A DNA stretch of 44,385 nt, taken from Streptomyces composti (lineage in GTDB: Bacteria; Actinomycetota; Actinomycetes; Streptomycetales; Streptomycetaceae). Position 1 is the first letter of the stretch; the number at the start of each line of letters is the position of its first letter. The stretch is from NCBI RefSeq assembly GCF_012034205.1, contig NZ_JAATEM010000043.1:1-44385 (forward strand), given 5' to 3'. Shown here piece after piece: positions 10,224-18,204 of this stretch. A program made the position numbers and the translations under genes. The notes below the pieces were generated by a model, which was not told the origin of the DNA, made no database searches, and saw nothing but the letters and a program-made list of their open reading frames with translations.

Positions 10224-11251
10224 AGCCAGAACTCCGAGGCCGGGCGCAGATGCAGCGGGCGGGCCGGGACGTCGGGCACGGCACCGGCGGTGGTGCGCAG
10301 CGCGTGCGCCGCGGCGTCCGCGAACGCCTGCACGGCCGCGTCCCCGCGCCCCTCGGGCCAGGCCGCGGAGTGCCGCCAGGCCGGCGGGTCACCGGCGACC
10401 GGCCGCCAGACGACGTCCGCGGAGCCGGGGTGCCGCCCGGGGCCGGGGCGCCCGGACTCGGCGGCGTCCGGGCGGGCGGACCGGGGAGCGTCCGGGGGGT
10501 CCCGGCGGGCGGTGTCGCGCGGGGCCAGGGCGACCGCGCGGGCGGAGAGCACCAGGCCCCGTACGAAGCTGGTGCCCTGGCCGTGGCGGACGGAGGCCGG
10601 GGTGTAGCCGCCGCGGGCGCAGGCGGTCAGCAGGTCGTCGTAGAGGGCGGGGGCGGACTCACGCGGGAAGAGGATCAGGTCGTAGCCGCTGAGGGAGCGC
10701 AGCGGCACCGCGTCGAGGCGGGCCTGGGGAGCGTCGGCCGGCAGCAGTACGCCGAGTTCGCGGCGCAGCACCGGGCCCAGCTCCAGGCCGGTGACGTCGC
10801 AGGGGTGGTGGACGACGCCGATGTCCAGTTCGTGCGCGGCGAGCCGGGTGAGCTGCTCGGTCGTGGACAGCTCGTGCAGCTCCAGTTCGAGGTCAGCGTG
10901 GCGGCGCCGGAAGCCGTCGAGCAGGGCGGCGACGGTCTCGCCGGGCAGATCGGGGGGCAGCGCGGCCCGCAGCAGTCCCTTCTCGCCGTCCCGGACCCGG
11001 CGGGCCGCGGCCAGGAAGGACTCGGAGCGGGCGAGGAGTTCGCGTGCCTCGGCGAGCAGCAGGCGTCCCGCCGCGGTGATGGTGACCTGCCGGCTGGTCC
11101 GCTCGAACAGCCGCACACCCAGCTCTCTCTCCAGCCGCTGGATGCGCTGGGACAGCGGCGGCTGGGCCATGCCGAGGCGGGCGGCGGCACGGCCGAAGTG
11201 TGACTCTTCTGCAACAGCCACGAAGCACTCCAGGTGCCGCACCAGGTCCAC
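10220..11251 (-). CDS. LysR-family transcriptional regulator
   Basis: A 343-residue protein from GTG 11251. The N-terminal winged HTH (residues 3-62) is classic: LECFVAVAEESHFGRAAARL, then QPPLSQRIQRLERELGVRLFERT. A periplasmic-binding-like effector domain follows from about residue 90. Near residues 245-278 there is a Pro/Asp/Arg-rich insertion between the effector-domain halves (start RRDPPDAPRSARPDAAE), not typical of the family. It is translationally coupled to a serine hydrolase and divergent from a penicillin-binding protein gene, an arrangement recalling AmpR-type control of cell-wall enzymes. A 17-bp inverted repeat lies in the 85-base shared upstream region. Confidence 0.88.
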   Translation of the reverse strand: MDLVRHLECFVAVAEESHFGRAAARLGMAQPPLSQRIQRLERELGVRLFERTSRQVTITAAGRLLLAEARELLARSESFLAAARRVRDGEKGLLRAALPPDLPGETVAALLDGFRRRHADLELELHELSTTEQLTRLAAHELDIGVVHHPCDVTGLELGPVLRRELGVLLPADAPQARLDAVPLRSLSGYDLILFPRESAPALYDDLLTACARGGYTPASVRHGQGTSFVRGLVLSARAVALAPRDTARRDPPDAPRSARPDAAESGRPGPGRHPGSADVVWRPVAGDPPAWRHSAAWPEGRGDAAVQAFADAAAHALRTTAGAVPDVPARPLHLRPASEFWL

Positions 11252-11264
11252 GACCAGTCATCAT

Positions 11265-11281
11265 ATCGAGTGTTTATCGAT
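11265..11281. promoter_or_regulatory. inverted repeat, candidate LysR operator
   Basis: ATCGA-N7-TCGAT is a perfect 5-bp-arm dyad in an AT-rich stretch between the divergent LysR and penicillin-binding protein genes. LysR proteins commonly bind such dyads and control the divergent gene. The classical T-N11-A spacing is not exact. Confidence 0.4.
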
Positions 11282-11336
11282 CCATGATTCATATGTGTCT
11301 TGGACGGGTGGTCGTTCGTCCTGCTGTTCTCGGCGC

Positions 11337-12959
11337 ATGGACACCCAAGTCGACTTCATCCGGACCTCTCCCGGCCGCCGCCGCCCGCGCCGGGTGGTGA
11401 TGGCGTTCACCGCCGTCGCGGTGGTCGCCGCCCTCGGGGTGGGCGGCACCTACGCGGCCGGCATCGGACCCTTCGCGGACGACGGGCCCGACCCGAAGGC
11501 CGAGGCCCAGGCGCGCGCGTTCCTCGCCGACTGGTCGGCGGGCCGGCTGCCGGACGCCGCCGCCCGCACCACCAGCCCCGGCCGCGCCCGGCAGGTCCTG
11601 GGCAGCTTCACCTCCGGCCTCGACATCGAGAAGCCGGGGTTCACCGCGAAGGCGCCGAAGGAGAACGACGACGGCACCGTCACCGTCCCCTTCACCGCCC
11701 GCATGCCGATCACCGGACTCGGCACCTGGACCTACACCTCGGCGCTGCCGCTGCGCGAGCAGAAGGACGGCGACTGGAAGGTGGACTGGAGGCTGTCGCT
11801 GGTGCACCCGAGGCTCAGCGACACCGAGAAGTTCCGCCTGGAACGCGAGGAGAGCGAGCCCGTCGAGGCCACCGACCGCGACGGCGAGACCCTCTCCGGC
11901 GAGACCCACCCCTCCCTCGGGCCGGTCCTCGCCCAGCTCGCCGCACGCTCGGGCGGCGGCCCCCGCGGCGCGGTGCTGCTCGTCGACCGCACCACCGGCG
12001 ACACCGTGCGCACCGAGGCCGCCTTCGGCAAGAAGCCCGCCGTCACGTCCGAACGTCCCCTGCGCACCACCCTGGACGCCCGCTGGCAGTCCGCCGCCGA
12101 GCGCGCGCTGGCCGAGGCCGGCGGCAAGAACGCCGCACTGGTCGCGCTGCGCATCGACAACGGCGAGATCCTCGCCGTGGCCAACTCCCCCGCCGCCGGC
12201 TTCAACCGCGCCGTCTCCGGCACCTACGCCCCCGGCTCCACCTGGAAGATCGTCACCAGCAGCGCCCTGCTGCTGAAGGGCGCGGTCGCCCCGGACGAGG
12301 TGGTGGACTGCCCCAAGTACCTGACCGTGGGCAAGAAGTGGCAGAACGTGGAGACCTCCGAGCACCCCGGCGCCACCTTCCGCAAGGACTTCACCGAGTC
12401 CTGCAACACCGCCTTCATCAGCCTGCGCGGCAAGCTCGGCGACGGCGAACTCGGGAACGTGGCGAAGAAGTACTTCGGGGTCGGTCAGACCTGGCACGTG
12501 GGCGTGCCGTCCTACGACGGCTCCGTACCCGCCCCGCGCGACGAGACCGAGAAGGCCGCCTCGATGATCGGGCAGGGGCGCATCCAGGCCAACCCGCTGA
12601 TCATGGCCTCGGTCACGGCGACGGCCGTGTCCGGCACCTTCCACCAGCCCTCGCTGGTACCCGGGACGAAGGACACGACCGCCACCACCGCGCTGCCGCG
12701 CTCGGTGGTCTCCCAGCTGCGCACGCTGCTGCGGGCCACCGTCACCGACGGCACCGCGAGCATCCTGGCCGACCTGCCCGGCGAGATCGGCGGCAAGACC
12801 GGCACCGCGGAGGTCTCCGACGCCCAGGACAACAACGGCTGGATGGTCGCCCACCGGGGCGATGTCGCCGTCGCCTGTGTGGTCGAGGAGGGCGTCACGG
12901 GCAGCGGCTCGGCCGGGCCGGTGCTGCACAGCCTGCTGTCCGCCGTCCCCGAGTCCTGA
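11337..12959 (+). CDS. penicillin-binding transpeptidase with NTF2-like MecA_N domain
   Basis: A 540-residue protein from ATG 11337. A short basic N-terminus precedes one membrane anchor (about residues 20-43). Then comes an NTF2-like MecA_N domain (about 52-155), a short dimerisation region, and a transpeptidase domain with SxxK (STWK, Ser301), SxN (SCN, Ser355) and KTG (487-489). It should cross-link peptidoglycan outside the membrane; the domain order matches low-affinity penicillin-binding proteins. It diverges from the LysR/serine hydrolase pair, which may control it. No good ribosome-binding site precedes ATG 11337; ATG 11400 would remove the basic N-terminus and is less likely. Confidence 0.9.
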   Translation: MDTQVDFIRTSPGRRRPRRVVMAFTAVAVVAALGVGGTYAAGIGPFADDGPDPKAEAQARAFLADWSAGRLPDAAARTTSPGRARQVLGSFTSGLDIEKPGFTAKAPKENDDGTVTVPFTARMPITGLGTWTYTSALPLREQKDGDWKVDWRLSLVHPRLSDTEKFRLEREESEPVEATDRDGETLSGETHPSLGPVLAQLAARSGGGPRGAVLLVDRTTGDTVRTEAAFGKKPAVTSERPLRTTLDARWQSAAERALAEAGGKNAALVALRIDNGEILAVANSPAAGFNRAVSGTYAPGSTWKIVTSSALLLKGAVAPDEVVDCPKYLTVGKKWQNVETSEHPGATFRKDFTESCNTAFISLRGKLGDGELGNVAKKYFGVGQTWHVGVPSYDGSVPAPRDETEKAASMIGQGRIQANPLIMASVTATAVSGTFHQPSLVPGTKDTTATTALPRSVVSQLRTLLRATVTDGTASILADLPGEIGGKTGTAEVSDAQDNNGWMVAHRGDVAVACVVEEGVTGSGSAGPVLHSLLSAVPES

Positions 12960-13029
12960 ACCCGGTGGCCGGGAACCCCCGCCCCGCCACCCGCGGAGCC
13001 TGTGCCGGCCTGCTCCGCTGACGCCTTCG

Positions 13030-13182
13030 CCACCAGGCCGCGCCGGCCTCTCGCAGGGTGCTGGTGCCGCAGTGCACCTCACCCATGCCGAGGTGGAGGT
13101 GGCAGGTGTGCCAGTCGTCGACGTACGACACCTTCAGCCCCGCCCGCCGGTGCGCGGCGCGCATGCCCGTACGGGTCCGCAC
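13030..13182 (-). pseudogene. protein-arginine deiminase C-terminal remnant
   Basis: On the minus strand about 50 residues match the end of protein-arginine deiminases: GLKVSYVDDW, then GEVHCGTSTLRE and AAWW. In this family the C-terminal GEVHCGTN motif carries the catalytic Cys and is followed by a Trp pair near the end. Everything upstream (about 500 residues, including the first catalytic Asp and His) is missing. A Gly-Met pair seems inserted before GEVHCGT. It is read as the surviving tail of a deleted gene. Confidence 0.6.
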
Positions 13183-13325
13183 GGCGCATCCCTCCTCAGG
13201 TGGGGGGCGGTTGTGTCGCCGTGCAAGAGGAGGGGCTGGAGCCGCCCGTTCCGGATGAGGCGCGGATCATATCCCGCCGCGGACAGGACAACTGACGGTG
13301 CGTCGGGCCGGTGGCCGCCGGCGGG

Positions 13326-14246
13326 TCAGCCGACGCAGAGGACCAGCAGGCAGAGCCGGCCCGGCGAGGTCGGGTCGTTCGCGGGGTCGGTGGGCGACGA
13401 GGGCGACGAGGGCGACGACGGGGATGACGGCGACGACGGGGAGGTGCCGGACTGGTCCGAGCCGCCGGTCCCGCTGCCGCCGCCGGATCCGTTCGACCCG
13501 CCCGGGCTGCCGTCGCCCGACGCCGACGGGGGTGCCGTCGCGGTGCCCGAGCCGGACGAGGCCTTGCCGGATCCCGCCGCCGAGCCCGCGGCTTCGCGGG
13601 AGGCGGAGGCAGGCGGAGTGGCCGGCTGCGCGGCGACCGGCGTGCGTGAGGTGGCCGCGTCCGCGGTGCGGGTGCCGGACGGCGTGGCGGGCGCGGCGGA
13701 CGGGGCGCCGGCCGTGGCACGCCGCTCGCTGCCGCTGCCGCTGCCGTCGGACGGCGACTTGGACGCGCGGTCGGTGCCGGCCGGGGGCGTGGGCATCGAG
13801 TCGCGGCCGAAGGGGGCGGTGGGCCCCTCGTCGCCGCCCATGCCGGAGTGCTCGGGCGCCGTCGCGGCCTGGGCACGGTCACCCGTGCCCCGCTCCATGG
13901 AGGCGACGGTCAGCCCGCCGCCGACCAGCGCGACGGCCGTGGCGACCAGGGCGCGCCGCTGCGCCTTCTTCCACCGGACCCGCTGCCGCCGCCGCGCGGC
14001 CCGCCCGGTCGGCGTGGACATCGCGGCACCGGTGCCGGAAGCCGGCGCCTCCTCCGACTGCGCGGACTCCCGGGCCGGCCGCGCCTTCGGGGCGGGCTCG
14101 AACGCGTTGAACGAGTCGGACGCGTCGGAGGACGTGGCCGAGAGGGCCGCCGACACCTTCGGCGCTATGTCGGGGGCGTAGGCACCGCAGCCCGGGCACA
14201 CCAGGGCGCCGTTCAGATGCCTGCGGCAGGTGGTGCAGTAGTCCAT
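13326..14246 (-). CDS. zinc-ribbon single-pass membrane protein with low-complexity tail
   Basis: A 306-residue protein from ATG 14246, with AGGAAG upstream. It begins with a four-Cys zinc ribbon (YCTTCRRHLNGALVCPGCG). A basic patch (AARRRQRVRWKKAQRR) precedes one membrane helix near residues 98-115. The outer part is Ser/Gly/Pro/Thr-rich, ends in repeated SPS tripeptides, and finishes with a hydrophobic Cys-containing tail (LCLLVLCVG). Zinc ribbon plus single-pass helix plus extracellular linker is a common Streptomyces layout of unknown function. The SPS run is encoded by a short-period repeat around 13395-13440 and is probably variable in length. Confidence 0.78.
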   Translation of the reverse strand: MDYCTTCRRHLNGALVCPGCGAYAPDIAPKVSAALSATSSDASDSFNAFEPAPKARPARESAQSEEAPASGTGAAMSTPTGRAARRRQRVRWKKAQRRALVATAVALVGGGLTVASMERGTGDRAQAATAPEHSGMGGDEGPTAPFGRDSMPTPPAGTDRASKSPSDGSGSGSERRATAGAPSAAPATPSGTRTADAATSRTPVAAQPATPPASASREAAGSAAGSGKASSGSGTATAPPSASGDGSPGGSNGSGGGSGTGGSDQSGTSPSSPSSPSSPSSPSSPTDPANDPTSPGRLCLLVLCVG

Positions 14247-14526
14247 CGGTGTCTTCCTGAGTCGGCGTGCCGACGCGGGCGCGAGTGGTCGCCGGCGGGA
14301 CGCCACGGTAACGACAGCGATGAACCTGGGTGTGCAGTCCTTGTGCCGCTCCTGCGCACATTCTCGGAATCCTGAACACCCCTCAACTTTCGCGGGTCAC
14401 CGCTCAGGCGGAAGGGCCGCACTCGCCCCGTTCGCCTGTGCGGCGGCGCATCAGTGCTTCCGTGCTTCTGCCTTGCCGTGCTTCCGCGCGGCAGTGCGCC
14501 GGTTCCGCGTGGGTGCTGCCGCGGGC

Positions 14527-14886
14527 CTACTCGTCGGAGTAGCCGATCGCCCCCACGCTCCAGGCGCTCACCTCGGCGATCGCCACCCGGTACATGCCGC
14601 CGGTGTCGGGGATGCCGTAGCTGCCCTGGAGGATGCGGGCGAGATGGAAGTGCAGGTGGGTGGGGCGGGCGCCCGGTTCGCCCGTCACGGAGAAGGCGGA
14701 GGCGAAGCGGCGCAGCGAGGCCGAGTCCCCCAGCACCTCCGCGACACGCTCTCTCCACATGGCCTCGGGTGCCAGCCGCCCGGTGATGACGGCCCCGGGG
14801 ACCACCACGGTGAGCGACATCTGGCTGTCCTGCTCGGCCTCCACCATCGCGGCGATGTTCACGAGCAGACCATCAGGGTGCGACAT
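14527..14886 (-). CDS. small protein, possibly GvpU-like gas vesicle accessory
   Basis: A 119-residue protein from ATG 14886. It shows an N-terminal helix (LLVNIAAMVE), a strand pair (MSLTVVVPGAVITGRLAPEAMW), and a C-terminal HLHFHLARIL segment. This order resembles GvpU-type accessory proteins of actinobacteria, but I rate the match as weak. No other gas-vesicle gene is present. A good ribosome-binding site is lacking at ATG 14886; the alternative GTG 14919 also lacks one. Confidence 0.5.
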   Translation of the reverse strand: MSHPDGLLVNIAAMVEAEQDSQMSLTVVVPGAVITGRLAPEAMWRERVAEVLGDSASLRRFASAFSVTGEPGARPTHLHFHLARILQGSYGIPDTGGMYRVAIAEVSAWSVGAIGYSDE

Positions 14887-15226
14887 GCTCAGAGAGTATC
14901 CGACGTCACCCTGAACCACGGCGACGTCAACGCACCCTCCCGGCGCGCCTGACGCGGCCGGCGGTCCGGCACCGGGCGCCCGCCGACGCGGTCACGGGCC
15001 GCGTGTCCTGGTCGCCCAGCGGCCCCGCTGCCGCCGTGCCGCACGGCTCGGTCCGGCGCTCGCGCTTCCGGTGCCCTCGGCCGTGCGGCCCGTTCCGCGG
15101 ACGCGTCCCCGTACGGCGTGCTGCTCGCCGGTCTCGGGTGCTCATCGCTTCCGGCCCCCGGCCTCGGGGCCGCCCTGGCCCGGATCCGCGCTCGCGCCGT
15201 GTGCGTCGTGTGCGTCGCTCACGATG
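14887..15226. other. 340-base gap, nothing convincing
   Basis: Only Arg/Pro/Gly-rich shadow frames are present. A short minus-strand frame (15142-15327, ending DPGQGGPEAGGRKR) is possible but has no recognisable domain and overlaps the DUF389 remnant. Confidence 0.4.
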
Positions 15227-15796
15227 TCACTCCCGGTGATCGAGGTGCGCCCTTCTGTGACATTTCGTCCCATTGCAGCACCGCGCGGAAGCGCTCGCAC
15301 CTCGTGCCGCGTCCTCACGCCTCGCACGGAAGCCCTCGCACGTCGCGCTGGAGTCTTCGCACCTTGCGCCGGGGTCTTCGCACCTCGCGCCGGGGTCTTC
15401 GCACCTCGCGCTGGAGTCCTCGCACCGCGTCCCGGAGTCCTCGCGCCCCTCTCCGGTGCGCTGCCCTCTGCCGCGGCGGACCCATCCCCGGGCCGGGCCG
15501 GGCCACATACGCGCTGCGGCCGGGCCGCCGTGGCCCCGGTGGCGCCCCTCGCGGCAGCCGAGGGCGGCGAACATCACCATGCCTCCGAAGACCAGCGCGA
15601 ACAGGTTGGACACGAACGGCACCAGTACGCCCAGTGCCGGCCAGCCCGACGGCCGTCCCCGACAGACGCCGGTCACCACCAGGGGCGGCACCGGGGAGAT
15701 GGCGATCGCGACACCGGGGAGCACGGCGGCGACGTCCCGCCGCGCCGGCGCGACGGCCCCGGCGAGACCGGTCGCCAGGGCCGCCACCAGATCCAT
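15227..15796 (-). pseudogene. truncated DUF389 membrane protein with repeat tail
   Basis: The first about 80 residues from ATG 15796 are the C-terminal membrane region of DUF389 proteins (LVAALATGLAG, DVAAVLPGVAIAIS, VPPLVVTGVC, SNLFALVFGGMVMFAAL). The N-terminal two-thirds of the family are missing; upstream DNA to about 16.0 kb has broken frames with possible traces. After the last helix the frame runs through a 21-bp tandem array and gives a CEDSSAR-like seven-residue repeat tail, foreign to the family. It is probably non-functional. Confidence 0.6.
15291..15458. repeat. 21-bp tandem array, eight copies
   Basis: Eight units of 21 bases; units 2-4 (15354-15416) are nearly identical, with core TCTTCGCACCTCGCGCCGGG, and outer units diverge. 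The period is a multiple of three, so frames stay open on both strands. The array lies in the tail of the DUF389 remnant. Confidence 0.85.
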
Positions 15797-16221
15797 GAGG
15801 TCCGGTGAGGTACGGGAGGAGACCTGACTGCCGGACAGCAGGTCGTGCTCGGCGGGCCTCCCGGGAGAACAGCGCCCCGAGCCCCTCGACCCGCACGACC
15901 GCGGCCAGGACGATCAGCACCGACCCCGTCCGCCGGCGCCGGACCGGGTGTCCCCGGTGGACACCAGATCCTCCGTCAGTTCCTCCGGCGAACGCCGCCG
16001 GGACGCGGACAGGGCGAAGGGCGCGCTCTGCGCTGAGCATCCCCCGGACAACTGCGTGAGCATCCCTCGGACAATGACGAAGGTGCGATCCCGGCTCAGG
16101 ACACGGAGCCGGCGGACGTAAGGGTTTCGTCATCCGCTGCCCGGCCCCTGACTGTCGTCCCGCCCGTTGAATGGAGGGGGAAGCGGGGAGCGGGCGAGGG
16201 ACGCGCGAGGAGGCGGACGGC
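15797..16221. other. 425-base gap with an 18-bp direct repeat
   Basis: No intact gene. TGAGCATCCCCCGGACAA at 16032-16049 recurs with one change at 16055-16072 (23-base period), about 150 bases before the DM13 gene. This could be a pair of regulator sites or a simple duplication. DUF389 traces may extend into the first 200 bases. Confidence 0.4.
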
Positions 16222-16782
16222 ATGGGGCGATTGCGCAGGGCACTGGTCAGGCCGTGGGCGGCCGGGCTGCCGGCGGTGGCGGTCGCCGGGGCGGGGTTCG
16301 GGCTGTACTGGTTCCAGCCGTGGACGTTGTGGCAGGACGAGACGGTGCAGGAGGCGCTGCCCGCGCCGAGCGCACCGGCCCCGGCCGCCCCCGACCCGGA
16401 CACCCCCGGTTCGTCCGCGCCGGCCTCCCCGGCGATCGTCGCCCGCGGTGAGCTGATCAGCCACGAGCACGCCACCTCCGGCACCGTGAAGCTGCTGCGT
16501 CTCGGCGACGGCAGCCATGTCGTACGCCTAGCGCGGCTCGACACCAGCAACGGCCCCGACCTGCGCGTCTGGCTGACGGACGCACCGGTGAAGGAGGGCC
16601 GCGCCGGCTGGCACGTCTTCGACGACGGCCGGTACGTCAGCCTCGGCAAGCTCAAGGGCAACAAGGGCAGCCAGAACTACACCGTGCCGGAAGACGTCGA
16701 TCCGGCGAGCTTCCGCAGCCTCACCATCTGGTGCGACCGCTTCGACGTCTCCTTCGGCGCGGCGGAGCTGACCCCTACGTGA
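16222..16782 (+). CDS. DM13 domain membrane-anchored protein
   Basis: A 186-residue protein from ATG 16222, with GAGGAGG eight bases upstream. One N-terminal membrane helix (about residues 13-31) is followed by a Pro/Ala-rich linker and a DM13 domain (about 82-185). The domain shows GTVKLLRLGDGSHVVRLARL, TSNGPDLRVWL, LKGNKGSQNYTVP and the characteristic SLTIWCDRFDVSFG, with the single conserved Cys. DM13 is proposed to be an extracytoplasmic redox or electron-transfer module. A longer frame from ATG 16171 exists, but the ribosome-binding site favours 16222. It appears monocistronic. Confidence 0.85.
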   Translation: MGRLRRALVRPWAAGLPAVAVAGAGFGLYWFQPWTLWQDETVQEALPAPSAPAPAAPDPDTPGSSAPASPAIVARGELISHEHATSGTVKLLRLGDGSHVVRLARLDTSNGPDLRVWLTDAPVKEGRAGWHVFDDGRYVSLGKLKGNKGSQNYTVPEDVDPASFRSLTIWCDRFDVSFGAAELTPT

Positions 16783-17124
16783 GTGGTGGGAAAGGGCGGG
16801 GACTGTAGGGAATCTGATGCACCGTCACGGATCCGCAACCGCCCCTCGGCGTCCCGCCGCCCGGCCGGATGCCACCCGCTCCTGACGAGCGCCGGATCGG
16901 TCCAGCCGCATGTGCCGGCGAGGATGCCACCCATGGGGTGCGCCTGTCCTCGCTCCCTTACGTCAGGCGGACTGACGGACACCTGGCAGGTGGACGGCCG
17001 ACGTCCGTCAGACGGACGGAGACCGGCCCCCGCCCGTCAGGCCCCCGCCCGTCAGGCGTCCCCGTGCCCGTCCGGACGCCCGGCCCGTCCGGACGTCTCC
17101 AGGGCGCCGGTCTACGATCGATGC
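16783..17124. other. 342-base gap upstream of the sigma factor, with dyads
   Basis: Dyads are CGTCAG-N5-CTGACG at 16961-16977 and GTCCGTC-A-GACGGAC at 17003-17017, followed by two direct copies of CCCCCGCCCGTCAGG near 17028-17060. They share the GTC(C)GTC theme and lie 110-165 bases before the sigma factor start, so they may be regulator sites. No gene is seen. Confidence 0.4.
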
Positions 17125-18069
17125 ATGGCACTGACCGTGCACGACGTGGACCGGTTCGAGGCAGCGAGGCCGAGGCTGGAGGCGATCGCCTACCGGCTGC
17201 TCGGCTCGGCGAGCGAGGCCGAGGACGCCGTGCAGGAGACGTTCCTGCGCTGGCAGGCCGCCGACACCGAGCGCATCGAGGTCCCGGTGGCCTGGCTGAC
17301 CAAGGTGCTCACCAACCTGTGCCTGAACCAGCTCACCTCGGCCCGCGCCCGGCGGGAGACCTACGTCGGTCAGTGGCTGCCGGAGCCGGTGCTCGCCGGC
17401 GACCCGATGCTCGGCCCCGCCGACACCGCCGAACAGCGCGAGTCGGTGTCGTACGCGGTCCTGGTCCTGCTGGAACGGCTCTCCCCGAAGGAGCGCGCGG
17501 TCTACGTGCTGCGCGAGGCCTTCGACTACCCGCACCGGGAGATCGCCGAGATCCTCGACATCTCCGAGGCCGCCAGCCAGCAGCTCCACCACCGCGCGAA
17601 GAAACACGTCGCGGCCGGCAAGGCCCGCCGTGAGATCGACGAATCGGCCGCCCGGCGGATCATCGACGAGTTCCTGGCGGCCGCCACCAGCGGCCGGACG
17701 GAGCCGCTGATCAAGCTGCTCACCGAGGACGCCCTTGCGGTCGGCGACGGCGGCGGCAAGGTCCCGGCCCGTGCCAAGGCCTACGAGGGCGCCCTCGCGG
17801 TGGCGAAGTTCCTGCGCGGCCTGTTCAAGCCCGGCCCGGCCAAGCGCAAGCTGCTCGGCGGCCCGGCCGACCTCTACGCCACCTACGCCAACGGCGAGCC
17901 CGCGGTCGTGGTGGTCGTCGACGGCTCGGTCATCGGCATCATGTGCCTGGAGGTCACCGAGGAGGGCATCGCGGCGGTCCGCAGCCAGGTCAACCCCGAC
18001 AAGCTGGATCGCGCCGCCCGCCTGTGGGCTGCGACGGACCACGGCGAACCGGTCGTCACCGTCTTCTGA
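17125..18069 (+). CDS. ECF41-family RNA polymerase sigma factor
   Basis: A 314-residue protein from ATG 17125. Sigma region 2 is at about residues 10-75 (YRLLGSASEAEDAVQETFLRW), region 4 at about 110-165 (LSPKERAVYVLREAFDYPHREIAEIL in two joined blocks), and a SnoaL-like domain fills the C-terminus. Three ECF41 hallmarks are present: WLPEP in the linker, DGGGK, and NPDKL near the end. In ECF41 members the fused domain controls activity without a classical anti-sigma factor, and the adjacent gene is usually a carboxymuconolactone decarboxylase, oxidoreductase or epimerase. Here an FAD oxidoreductase follows 136 bases downstream, which fits. An ECF41-type TGTCACA promoter was not found in front of it. 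Confidence 0.92.
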   Translation: MALTVHDVDRFEAARPRLEAIAYRLLGSASEAEDAVQETFLRWQAADTERIEVPVAWLTKVLTNLCLNQLTSARARRETYVGQWLPEPVLAGDPMLGPADTAEQRESVSYAVLVLLERLSPKERAVYVLREAFDYPHREIAEILDISEAASQQLHHRAKKHVAAGKARREIDESAARRIIDEFLAAATSGRTEPLIKLLTEDALAVGDGGGKVPARAKAYEGALAVAKFLRGLFKPGPAKRKLLGGPADLYATYANGEPAVVVVVDGSVIGIMCLEVTEEGIAAVRSQVNPDKLDRAARLWAATDHGEPVVTVF

Positions 18070-18097
18070 GCCCCGGCCCGCACCGCCCCGAGGCTCA

Positions 18098-18113
18098 TGT
18101 GACGCGCATCACA
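18098..18113. promoter_or_regulatory. CRP-like palindrome TGTGA-N6-TCACA
   Basis: TGTGACGCGCATCACA is a dyad with perfect TGTGA/TCACA arms, the consensus geometry of CRP/FNR-family proteins (Streptomyces Crp reads GTG-N6-GNCAC-like sites). It lies 92 bases upstream of the FAD oxidoreductase start. Confidence 0.55.
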
Positions 18114-18204
18114 TTCATCTTCTGTCAGGAAACACGGCGCTGCCCGGTTCAAGGGGCGAATCCCACCGTGAACCGTCCGGAACCGTCCAGACAGGAGCTC
18201 CACC

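Noticed and set aside
15291..15458. CRISPR array
   Set aside because: Units are contiguous 21-bp tandem repeats without unique spacers, and no cas gene is present.
18119..18204. TGTCAGG as an ECF41-type promoter for the oxidoreductase
   Set aside because: No CGTC at the expected distance and only a partial match to TGTCACA.
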